The position numbers and the translations under genes were made by a program. The notes beneath the pieces are model-generated. The model searched no databases and was not told the DNA's origin. It worked only from the letters and a program-made list of their open reading frames with translations. DNA of 64,000 bases. Source: Termitomyces sp. T153. Taxonomy: Eukaryota; Basidiomycota; Agaricomycetes; Agaricales; Lyophyllaceae. Location: positions 124,001-188,000 of the forward strand of contig JACKQL020000008.1 of the NCBI GenBank assembly GCA_018296165.2, read 5' to 3'. Below, in pieces: positions 13,608 to 23,753 of this stretch (position 1 is the first letter of the stretch; the number at the start of each line of letters is the position of its first letter).

Positions 13608-13900
13608 TGTAAGGGCAACCTCTGCAGGCTGTAGCTCGGTCACACAACTGGCAGAGGAAGATCCAAAGTCTATTCAGTACAGTACAATGTCTATAAGTAG
13701 GACTACACACCTAATAGAGGGAGATCTAAAGAGAACAAGTCTGAGGATCTCCAATGCCAGGTTTTGGAAAAATTACTCTAGTCACATAACCTTGCCAAAT
13801 ATGTGCATACCTTGCCATGTGGGTTCTGCACTAAACACATATGGCAACTGATCATGTGACCAGACACATGACCAAACACATGCATTCACATGATCTTGCC
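13608..13900 (-). repeat. 5' LTR of element A (right end uncertain)
   Basis: It begins TGTAAGGGCAACC, the same terminal sequence as the element C LTR, and contains AGAACAAGTCT at 13732-13742. Toward the right it has repeated GGCAACTGATCATGTGACC units (about 13846 and 13948). One such unit also occurs in the 3' remnant at about 8091, showing that this is U3 sequence. The boundary with element B's LTR lies at about 13977. Confidence 0.6.
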
Positions 13901-14363
13901 AAGCATGTGCATAACTTGCCATGTGAGTTCTGTGCACAATGCACATAGCAACTGATCATGTGACCAAACACATGGTGTTCCCATGCCTCTGCCATCTCCT
14001 GATGCACCATGCCAAGCAGTGGGAATCCTTAGACTTGTTCTCTTCAGATTCCCCTTTGCTAGGTGATTAGTTACTGATTGTATCATTGTCTACTCTGCTA
14101 ATATACTTTGGATTCCCTGTTGCTAGCTGTGAGACTCTGATCTGCTGCTCTGGAGGTTGCCCTTACAGCAGAACAAGTCTCCTAAAACTGGCCAAAAAGC
14201 CCCTCCTAGCTGCAAGAAACCTCTGAGCTGCTATCCATTGCTTCTCCACCAGGATTAAGCACTGCAAAGTTCTATGTCTCAACTTGCCAACCCAGACACA
14301 CCCTTGGAGGCCCTAGCCCCACAGAACAAAGCCTAGACTTGCCTGCTACACCTAAAAACCCAG

Positions 14364-15495
14364 GTGCAATTAACACAATCATCTCTCACCCATCACACTA
14401 CTAAACTCTCTACCCTCCATCAAACCACAGATCTGATCTCCCAATCACTCCAGGCACTGCTCAAATGCCTAACTCCTACCTCTGCACCTCCCCCAGCTGC
14501 AAAACCAGCCCTGACTACACCTGCACCCACCTCTGCAGCTCCAGTAACCCTACAGCCATGAATACCATGCCCTACACTACCAGATGCATACAACAGTGCC
14601 CACTCTAGTAAAGAACAATTCTGCAGTCCTGCCTCACCTACATTCACCTCAGTAGAGACACCTTCAACTCTAATGCATTGAAAATAGCCTGAGTACTGTC
14701 ATACATGAAGACCAGATGTGCCTCCACCTACACATTGCAAGTCTTCCATTGCCCTGGAGATGTTGGAAGTTTTCTAGACTGGGCCATCTTTGAGAAGGAC
14801 TTCTGTGCAGAGTTTTTCCCATTAGACCCTGCCAAGACTATGGCCTTGACACTACATGATAGGGAGCAATACAAGCAAGGAAAGTGTATGCTGGATGAGT
14901 ACATTGACTCATTCCAGGCTCTGGTCAAGCAGGCCACTTACTCCAATGGCCTTCAATTATGCCTCACCTTCTGGGATGGCCTGCACCCTGCACTGGTGGA
15001 ACACATTAACAATCTTGTAGAGGGTCACCCAGACAATGAAAAGATTGTGTCATGGTATGAGGTGGCCTAGAACCAGTAGCAACTCATGGAGATCTGGAGG
15101 GAGCTCTGCCGCCCACATTCTATACTGTGCCCAGCTCTGATCACCAATTTCTACCACCCCATACCTGCTTGCCCAATGCTGGCCCTTACTCCTGCCATCC
15201 CTGCAGCAGCCCCCTGCTGCTGGGGATCCCTATGGATGTGGATGCTGCCAGACAGCTCCATGCTGCCCTGCTGTTGTGCCAGAGATGCCAGAAGCCTGGG
15301 CACTTTGCATGGCACTGCCTCCTGGGCCTGGAGGTGTGTTATCTTTCTATGGCAGAGCAGGAGGAACTTCTCCTGCAGCTGCTGGCCACAAAAAATGCTG
15401 CCAGAGCTCCACCACTTGACAAGCCTATGCTGGAGTTGACTCCAGAGGAGATCAGCATGTGTGTGTCACCCCCAGAGCTGGAGGAGGATTTTTAG
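14364..15495 (+). pseudogene. Element B gag with CCHC zinc knuckle
   Basis: Three segments make up gag: an Ala/Pro/Thr-rich N-terminus (14364-14561), a capsid region (14705-15070) with the conserved DREQYKQGKCMLDEYIDSF-like helix, and the C-terminal nucleocapsid segment (15127-15495). The last carries an intact CCHC knuckle, CQRCQKPGHFAWHC, at about 15278-15318, followed by YLSMAEQEELLLQL. Frameshifts and stops separate the blocks. Of the three copies, this knuckle is the best preserved. Confidence 0.8.
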
Positions 15496-15728
15496 TTGAG
15501 TGATGGATGAGGTGTATGCCTCTGTTGCTGGGTGCTAACAGGTTCTTGTGTCTGTTGATAGAAAATAAAACTGCCTTTTCTGATGCCCTTCATTCTGAGA
15601 CAGAAGAACCTCAGCATCCCCCTCCAGACATACAAATACTAACTCTAGAGCCCCTGCCAAGCTCTCCAACACCTCCGAGGGTCTGCTGGCATAGCCTTGC
15701 CTGGGCACATCAAATGCCCTGACAGTAC

Positions 15729-18700
15729 ATGATGGCTTCCAGCCTATCTGCCAACTCCCTGCACCTCAATGTGGAGATCAAGATGATGGACACCCAGCAA
15801 ACCTGTAGAGTCATGGCTCTTCTAGATAGCAGAGCAACAGGACTGTTCCTAGACTTGGAGTTTGTCAAACACCATGGCCTGACCACACAGCCCCTCCCCA
15901 AGCCCATTCCAGTCTACAACATTGATGGAATGCCTAATGAAGCAGGCACCATCAACTCCATGGTCAACCTGGTCCTCTACTATTAGAATCATGCAGAGCA
16001 TGCCATTTTTGCTGTCACCAGCTTGGGTAGGCAGGACATGATCCTTGGTTTCACATGGCTCCACAAGCACAACTCTGAAGTAGATTGGACTAAGAGAGAG
16101 GTAACCATGAGCAGATGCTCTTGGAAGTGCTCTGCCTGTGCTGCAGAGGACAGGGAGGAATGCCAGGCCCAAGTTTGAGAGCATGCTGCCATCTGCACAT
16201 GTTATGCCAGGCCTCTCCCCTTTACTGATCTAGACCTCCTGGATCCCCCACCTCTGGCATTCCCTTGTAGAGAGGCCCTCTATGAGGACAACCAGAGCAG
16301 TGGCAGAGCCCTAGAGGAGGAGCATGGAGGGGAGTTTAGTGGCATACATGAGCCAGAGCTCCTAGTGAAGTAGTAGAAGTGGGGGACCAGATCTATGCTA
16401 CCACCATACACCTGCTGCCCTCTGTTGTGGAGATCCAGGCTAGCCAGACCACATTCCAGTGGCTGGCCCAGGTGTTTACTGCTAACACTGTGCCCTGAGA
16501 GTTCTGAGATGTCATACTCCCCTACCTCCATGCATTTGAGGATGTGTTCTCCAAAGCCTCATTTGACTTGCTTCTGGAGTGCAAGAGGTGGGACCACACC
16601 ATTGAACTGCTGCCAGATTCCACACCCTCCAGCTGTAAGGTCTACCCACTTGCACCCAGGGAGCAGGACAAGCTTGATGCCTTCCTGCAAGAAAACCTGG
16701 ACTCTGGTTGTATCTGCCCTTCCAAATCTCCAATGGCTTCTCCAGTCTTCTTCATCAAGAAGAAGGACAGTTCACTCCAACTGGTTCAGGATTATTGGGT
16801 TCTCAATGCCATGACAGTAAAGAATTGCTACCCCCTCCTCCTCATCTCTGAGCTCATCAACAACCTCTGGAGTGTGTGGTACTTCACTAAACTGGACATC
16901 TGGTGGAGCTACAACATGTATATCCAGGAGGGAGATGAGTGGAAGGCTGCCTTCCAGACCAACCAGGGATTGTTCAAGCTGCTTGTTATGTTCTTCAGAC
17001 TCACCAACAGCCCCACCACCTTCCAGACTATGATGAACAACATCTTCCAGGACCTCATTGCAGAGGGCATAGTGTGCATATACCTCAATGACATCCTCAT
17101 CTACACCAAAATGCTGGAGGAGCACCATCAGATCACTTGCCTCATCTTGGAATGCCTCTGCTAGCACTAGCTCTACCTCAAACCAGAGAAGTGCAAGTTT
17201 GAACAGACCCAGATCGAGTATCTTGGTCTGATCATCTTGCACAGAGCCATGGAGATGGTCCCAGTGAAGGTAGCAGGTGTGGTGGAGTGGCCAAAGCCCA
17301 AGAACAAGAAGGAAGTGCAGGTGTTTCTTGGCTTTACAAACTTCTACTGAAGATTCATCTAGGACTTCTCGCACCATGCACATCTATCATTCAACCTCAC
17401 TGGAAAGGATGTAGCATGGAGTTGGGGACCTCCAGAGCAGGTGGCCTTTGATGCTCTCAAGTGTACCATGACCTCTAGACCTGTCCTCCTTTTCCTGGAT
17501 GACAACTCCCTCTTCCAAGTAGAAGCTGACAGCTCTGACTTTGCTACTGGAGCTGTGCTTTTGCAGCAATCTCTAGAAGATGGGAAGTGGCATCTAGTGG
17601 CCTTTTACTCCAAGAGCCTGAATGCAGTAGAGCAGAACTATGAGATCCATGACAAGGAGATGCTGGCCATCATATGGTAATTTGAGGAGTGGCAGCACTT
17701 CCTGGAAAGTGCATGGCACAAGTTTGAGGTCTGGACAGATCACAAGAACCTCAAATACTTCTGGACAGCCAAGAAGCTCAATTGCTGACAGGCCTGGTGG
17801 TCCCTCTACCTTGCTAACTTTGACTTCTCACTGCACCACAAGCCTGGCCAGAGCATGGGGAAACCAGATGCCCTGTCCTAGAGAGTGGACCACAGCATGG
17901 GAGGGGAGAATAACAGCAACATTGTGCTCCTCCACCCCAAACTGTTTGCAATCTGAGCCATGGAGGATCTAGCTGTTGAGGGAGTGGAGGTGGACATTCT
18001 CCAGGACATATAGTGGAGTAATCAGGATGGTCAGCAGGAGGAACTCATTGCACAGGTAGCTCAGATGCTGAAGTTAGGGTATACCACTGGTGCCAAAGTG
18101 GTCTGCACAGACAAATGGGCCCTCCAAGATGGGATCCTGACTTTTAGAGACCATATCTATGTGCCCAATGTTCCAGAGCTCCATTGGAGGATTGTGGAGC
18201 AACACCATGACTCCCATGTTGCAGGGCACCCTGGACAATGGAAGACATTGGAGCTAGTATCACAGAACTACTGGTGGCCCCAGATGTCCTGGTATATTGG
18301 ATCCTACACTAGTACATGCAATCTCTGTCTCTGGACCAAGCCCCAATACTGACTCCCCTATGGACAGCTACACCTACTGCCTGTGCCCACAGAACAATGG
18401 AGCATGGCTTCTGTGGACTTCATCATAGAGCTCCCTAATGCCCATGGTTACAATGCAATCATGGTGGTGGTGGACCTGTATGGCAAGCAAGCACACTTCA
18501 TTCCAACCCACACCACCTGCTCTACATAGGCACTTCAAATCTGTACTGAAGGAATGTCTGGAAGCTCCACAGCCTCTCCAATGCCTATATCTCTGATTGG
18601 AGACCACAATTTGTGGTGGACTTCACCAGGGAGCTCTACCAATTACTTGGCATGAAGCTCCACACCTCCACTGCCTACCACCCACAGTCCAATGGCCAGA

Positions 18701-19500
18701 CCAAATATGTAAATCAGGAGTTGGAGCAGTACCTCTGCCTCTTCTGCAATGAGTGCCAGGATCACTGGGATGAACTCCTCTCTGATGCTGAGTTCCAGTA
18801 CAACAACCATGTTCATGCATCCACCCAGTTCTCCCCATTCTTCCTTGACACTGGGCAGCATCTGCACATGGGTTTTGAACCCTGGGCCTGACCCTCAGAG
18901 AATGAGGCAGTAAACAAATTTGTGGACTGGATGAAGAAGTCACAGGAGGAGGCCCAAGCAGTGCTGGCAAAGGCAAAGAATGATATGGTGTGATACTACA
19001 ACTGTGGGAGGACCCCAGAGCACAAATATCAGCTCAGAGATCAAGTCTACCTGAATGCTTCTGACATTACAACTACTCAGCCCTTGAAAAAGCTGTCATA
19101 CCACCAGTTGGGACCCTTCATAGTGGAACAACAAGTAGGGCCCCTAGCCTATTGACTCTGGCTCCCTGTGGGGATGCACCAGCTTTATCCTGTGTTCAAT
19201 GTGGTCAAGCTAAATCTGGCCCCCAAGGATCCTATTCTGGGGTGGCATCTGCCACCTCTGCCACCCCTAGTGGTGGTTAATGACAATGAGGAGTATGAGG
19301 TGGAGGAAATCCTGGATAGTTGTTTATTCCAGAGACAATTACAATACAAGGTAAAGTAGAAAGGCTATGGGATTGAGGATATCTCCTGGGAACCATGAGA
19401 GAACATGCATGCTCCTAGACTCATTGAGGAGTTCCACCAGAGACATTCAGATGCTCCACATACTATACGAGGTATCTACCCTATTTTGCTGGCAGACCAA
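15729..19500 (+). pseudogene. Element B pol
   Basis: The order is protease (LLDSRATG at about 15820; the Gly after DS is changed), RT (16544-17164; catalytic box reads YLND at 17078-17102), RNase H (17520-17690; DSSDFATGAVL, IHDKEMLAII), integrase zinc finger (HH...CNLC, 18190-18340), integrase core (DFIIELP about 18420, SDWRPQF about 18590, AYHPQSNGQT about 18675) and a chromodomain-like C-terminus (EYEVEEILDS about 19290). At least ten in-frame stops interrupt it. Trp, Cys and Gln occupy positions where Ty3/Gypsy RTs usually have Arg (for example KLDIWWSYN), matching CpG deamination of Arg codons. Confidence 0.88.
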
Positions 19501-19559
19501 GCAATTAGGGACTACTTCTACTCCATGCATTGAGACACTGCATGCTAGAGGGGAGGTGA

Positions 19560-19928
19560 TGTCAGGGGACTTCCATTTCCAACCTCCATAACCTATTCCA
19601 GTGCTTCCACAGCTTGTTCAGTGTCTTTGGAGCTCATTATAGAACCCCAGAGATCTTCAGAAAACTGTGGAGTTCTCCATATTACCTCAGTAATCATTGG
19701 TCTAGAGTTAGAAGTAGCTCTGGCCTTCTGTGCAGTAGTTTCCATGCCTCTGCCATTCACTGATGTGCTGTGCCAAGCAGTGGGGATCCTTAGACTTGTT
19801 CTCTTCAGATTCCCCTCTGCTAGGCAATTAGTTACTGATTGTATTGTTGTCTACTCTGCTAATATACTTTGGATTCCCCTCTGCTAGCGATGTGACTCCA
19901 ATCTGCCACTCCAGAGGTCACCCTTACA
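19560..19928 (+). repeat. 3' LTR of element B
   Basis: 369 bp from TGTCAGGGGACTTCC to AGGTCACCCTTACA. It contains AGACTTGTTCT at 19792-19802 (the putative transcript start) and the twice-repeated CAGATTCCCCTCTGCTAG-like motif just downstream. It aligns with the inverse complement of the element C LTRs. Confidence 0.85.
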
Positions 19929-20089
19929 GGGACTCCACTTTCTATGACAGACATTGCCCATCTTGCAGGCAGTATAAGGGGATGACCCTGTTAGGTAACT
20001 CTGATGAGTAACTTTGACTCTATCTGGCCTTAGTCATTGGTGTAGCATCATCACTAGCATGTCCAACTGACCAGCTGCTGAGCCCCTGC

Positions 20090-20757
20090 TATCATGACCC
20101 AATCATTTTCTTCAAATCTCCTTCTCAGTCACCTCTATTCAGTCCAGACATGTTTCAGATGGCCTCTATGTCTCAGATAACTTCCATGTCCCAGATCACC
20201 TCCTTGTCTTAGACTACACTCACTGTCTCTGATCATATCCCTGATCACACCCACTGCCTTTTATCACATCCTTGATCACATCCTTAATCACATCCATTGT
20301 TTCTAATCACACTCCGCTCACACCCACTATCTTTGATTACATTCCTGATCACACCCACTGTCTCTGATTACATCCTTGATCACATCCACTGACTCTGATC
20401 ATATCCACTACCCCTAATCACACCCAGTGTCTGTCTGCAACCTTTCCTATCTAAGACATTTCTGCTCTGGCCTCTCCTTATCTTAGACCTGTCTAAGACT
20501 ATGTCTTGGCTTTCCCTTTAGGTAGTAGTTTACTTGTATATAAACTCTCCTACTCTATAGCTATCACCCCAGCCTTGACCATTACCTGATATCTTGTTTG
20601 TGTTCTGTTGTTATCTGATCTTCTCTCAATCTATTACTCTCTATCATCTCTTAGTTTCTTAGTTTCTCTCTCTAATTACATACTTGCTGTTGGCATCACC
20701 TCCCCAAGGTGGTTTTGGCTTCAGTAAGAGTCCCCCTCCAGGACTTTGGTCCTGACA
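20090..20757 (+). mobile_element. LTR-like insertion nested in the left LTR of D
   Basis: 668 bp interrupt the left D LTR, with 5-bp duplications CCTGC at 20085-20089 and 20758-20762. The ends are near inverse (TATCATGACC / GGTCCTGACA), as in an LTR. A TATATAAA box is at 20537-20544. The left half contains a degenerate tandem array (see separate entry). It is best read as a solo LTR of another family; a short non-autonomous element is the alternative. Confidence 0.8.
20150..20440. repeat. Degenerate tandem array (TCACACCCACTGTCTCTGAT-like)
   Basis: About ten loosely conserved units built on TGATCACAYCC and CACTGTCTCTGAT follow each other with variable 15-35 bp spacing, inside the nested LTR-like element. 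Such subrepeats are common in U3 regions. Confidence 0.65.
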
Positions 20758-21268
20758 CCTGCACCCTCCAGTCAGTATTAGTCAGCTCTTCATAGTCATC
20801 AGACTCTATTTCTCCTTTTGACATATTGTTAGACATTACTGCTTAGCATAATCAGGCCACTTACCACATACAGCATTAGTCATAGCATAGCCATGGATGT
20901 AGTATATAAGCTGGTCAGCAGGATAGAATATTCTCTGACCAAACAATAGCACTGTTCTTCTAGCCTATACATTGAACCAACTGTAAGAACCCCAGTGTCA
21001 CTACTCTTGCTTGGCTCACCATGCTTGCCCCTTGCCCAACTCTTAGCCACCTTTGTGCTCCTTCAACTCTTGCTTGTCACTTGTGTCTGCCTGCTCTTGT
21101 CAGGTTTACTTATGGGGTGTTCATTTCCTTACAGCTTGTTTAGTCTCCTATGCTGTCTGCATCTCTAGCTTATAGCACCCAACCTGGTACCTACCTTTGG
21201 TCTCACCCTAGCCTCAAGACTCTATTCTATGTTCTCCTCTGCCACCTTGTCTGATCCTGCCAGCACTA

Positions 21269-22187
21269 TTGAGACTGTTAACTCTTGTGGCAGGACTCAA
21301 GAGCAGACTAGTGGCACTCAAGTCTGGTCATATGCCAATGCCTGTCACTACCATTGCCTCTGCCCAAACAGCTTTGCAGCCTAGTATGGGTGGCCACTCA
21401 GTCCCTTCAGGCTTGGCAACACAATCAGCTCCTCCTGGGCAGCCAAAGCCCAAGTCATCCACCAAAACTCCTTCCACACCCACTTCTCATATTCTGCAAT
21501 GTGTAGTGCACCCTGCCTACAATGCTCCCCTTGTCATCCCTCCTTGCTCAGGACCTACCTCCTATGGATGGCCACACTCTATGTTTTGGGTGTGCACTCA
21601 AACTCCCCAACTCTCTTGTTGCACATATGGTTGGTCACCAGAGGCAGAGCCTTAAACAAGCCTTAGACATTTCTGGCACCCACTTGGCTGCCTTTACAGT
21701 TGGCTTGGTTGGAGGAGACTGCTGGTATGACTCTATCAGGGGCTCTGATCAGCAGATTGGAGAAGCCCTCATGGTTATTGGAAAGTGGATAGCTAAGAAG
21801 TGAGTCCACATACTGTGGAAGCAATGCACAGGCAACATTATGCCAGCGATCGCTATGCTGGCACCTTCAGGAAATCCTGCATCATCCACCCCTACTCCTA
21901 CCCAGCCCATTGCACCCTCTGCTAGTGCAATGTTGGAGGACTCTGAGCCTCTGACCTCAGCTGCTACTCTTCCTACCTGGCTGCACCCATCTCTCCCTCC
22001 AGGCTTGCCAATGTTGAGCATTCACATGGGGGCTACACCAGCTTCTGCAATGAACACAACTTCCCCTATGGCCCTCTCTACTCCAGAGCCTGGCACTTTG
22101 ACCCCAATCATCAACCATGCTTTTGGACATTATGCTGTAGCATTGCATATCACTGCTTGTTGCAGTTGCCCATATTGGGGAAAGTAA
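21269..22187 (+). CDS. Open segments inside element D, no recognised domain
   Basis: Three overlapping plus-strand segments (21269-21655, 21522-21803, 21840-22187) occupy the interior of D. They encode Ser/Thr/Pro/Ala-rich sequence with no CCHC knuckle or enzyme motif. They could be the remnant of a gag-like N-terminus or captured host sequence; I cannot tell which. The only dense CpG cluster of the whole left flank (AGCGATCGCT, 21845-21854) lies between two segments. Confidence 0.3.
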
Positions 22188-22226
22188 CACTGTTTGTTGG
22201 GTTGACAAACCTTGAGGGGGGGGTGA

Positions 22227-22713
22227 TGTAAGGAGATGACCCTGTTAGGTAACTCTGATGGGTAACTTCAACTCTATCTGGCCTTAGTCATAGATGTAGC
22301 ATCATCTCTAGCATGTCTGACTGACCAGCCACTGAGCTTCTGCACCCTCCAGTCAGTATTAGTCAGCCCTTCATAGTCATCAGACTCTATTTCTCCTTTT
22401 GACATATTGTTAGTCATTACTGCTTAGCATAACCAGGCCACTTACCACATACAGCATTAGTCATAACATAGCCACAGATGTAGTATATAAGCTGGTCAGC
22501 AGGATAGAATATTCTCTGACCAAACAATGGCAGTGTTCTCCTGGCCTATACATTGAACCAACTGTAAGAACCCCAGTGTTGCTAATCTTGCTTAGCTCAC
22601 CATGCTTGCCCCTTGCCCAACTTTTAGCCACCTTTGTGCTTCTTCAACTCTCACTTGTTGTTTGTGTCTGCCTGCTCTCACCAGGTTTACTTGTGGAGTG
22701 TTGGTTCCCTTAA
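22227..22713 (+). repeat. Right LTR of element D
   Basis: 487 bp. It aligns with 19973-21133 once the nested 668-bp insertion and its duplicated CCTGC are removed. The last bases read CCCTTAA where the left LTR has CCTTACA, so the terminal CA is damaged, but the following GGCAG matches the left flank. Confidence 0.8.
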
Positions 22714-22718
22714 GGCAG

Positions 22719-23753
22719 CCATCATGATGCAACACAAAAAGGCTTGGCAAGGCCAAGAATTATGTATAAAGAAGTCATCATGATTTGAGAGGGCTGCCAT
22801 AGACCCACAACTGCCCAAAACCAATACCATCATGACCACACTTGCATTGCTTCTATAAAAGAATGCATCACTACTAATCCAGCTGAGGATGAGCCACTGC
22901 CCATTAAACCACTACCTCCACAGGATTGCTAAGACAGACTCACTGACTTGTATGGCTTGTGGGGGGACACTATCCCCTGTAGTTTGGAGTACCCCTTGAT
23001 TTGGACATCACAAATTAGTCACACTTAGTCAGACACCTTTTCCAAACTCTACCCAGAGAATAATATGAGTTGGACACACAAAGAGAATACATTGCATACA
23101 ACAATAATCAAAGCCCATTCAATGTAATTGTTGCTTCCCCTTAGACCTTTTTTTTATATCCATTTACCCATTGGGGCATAGCTCTACATTGGGTTTGTTT
23201 ATGTACACATGCATCGTAATGTAGCTCTCCTGTCATCTGCATATACCTATGTGTAATGAGTTTGTGCCTGGATTTGGGCTTGTATCTGTATTGAGCTGTG
23301 AAGGTGTGTCTAGATAAGAAAGGAAAAGAAATATTAGTGTGAGTAAATATGTGTTCAACTGAGTCCCTAGCACTTGTGGTTCATCATGTGTCATTCTGGA
23401 TAGGGTCTTCCTCCTCATTGTTGAATACCATCAGGTCACCATAAGTTCTCAAGAATTGTCTCGTTGCAATGAATGTATTGGAAGAGTGTTCTGGTCATGG
23501 CTGGGTCACTGAGCACAATGCTGCCAACACTGGCATGTCATGAGGTATGTCTCTATAGAGTTTTGCCCTTAGGTGTGCATGTGCTCTGCACTGTGTCAGG
23601 TAGTGCTTGACTGTCTCGGCTATCTATTCATATTGAAAGTTCCCATTTAGGAAAACCCAGTAAAGCATTATCTTCCCACCATGTTACGTGACAAAGTTTA
23701 CACATTTTGTTATTGGAAAAAAGATACAGACTCAGAGGATCAAAACTTTACCC
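22719..23753. other. Transition from repeat DNA to the gene island
   Basis: No gene recognised. CpG is absent up to about 23212, then appears sporadically (23213, 23458, 23613, 23686) and becomes normal after 23.75 kb. The stretch 23100-23700 may hold the 3' UTR of the MYND gene plus decayed repeat. Confidence 0.5.

Larger units (their letters stand above)
8091..13900 (-). mobile_element. Ty3/Gypsy chromovirus A, decayed, truncated 3' LTR
   Basis: This is a minus-strand LTR retrotransposon. The order from right to left is 5' LTR (from 13608), gag, protease, reverse transcriptase, RNase H, integrase and chromodomain-like end, the standard Ty3/Gypsy order. The putative primer-binding site is at 13595-13605, two bases inside the LTR. 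The left LTR is only a remnant (about 8091-8156), ending near the TCACCCC that also follows the complete LTR of element C. Many stops and frameshifts and the lack of CpG show long silencing. Its 5' LTR abuts the truncated 5' LTR of element B in head-to-head orientation. Confidence 0.85.
13978..19928 (+). mobile_element. Ty3/Gypsy chromovirus B, decayed, truncated 5' LTR
   Basis: This is a plus-strand chromovirus in the same family as A and C. The 5' LTR keeps only about its last 190 bp (13978-14167); the 3' LTR is full length (19560-19928, TGTCAGGGGAC...CCCTTACA). Between them lie gag (14364-15495) and pol (15729-19500). The putative primer-binding site is at 14170-14180. Target duplications cannot be tested because the left end is lost. 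Stops are frequent and CpG is nearly absent. Confidence 0.88.
19973..22713 (+). mobile_element. Non-autonomous LTR retrotransposon D, complete
   Basis: Two LTRs (19973-21133, carrying a nested insertion, and 22227-22713) flank only about 1.1 kb. The LTRs start TATAAGGGGATGACC / TGTAAGGAGATGACC and share TATATAAG boxes at 20903-20910 and 22484-22491. A purine-rich tract (TTGAGGGGGGGGTGA, ending 22226) sits directly before the right LTR, as expected for a plus-strand primer. The element is bounded by 5-bp duplications GGCAG at 19968-19972 and 22714-22718. The interior encodes no protease, RT or integrase, so it must rely on another element's enzymes. Confidence 0.85.

Noticed and set aside
8091..19928. 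A and B together as one large terminal-inverted-repeat DNA transposon
   Set aside because: Both halves contain complete gag-pol orders of Ty3/Gypsy elements with LTRs, so they are two retrotransposons in opposite orientation.
20150..20440. CRISPR-like array
   Set aside because: Units are degenerate, spacing is irregular, and it lies inside a eukaryotic LTR.
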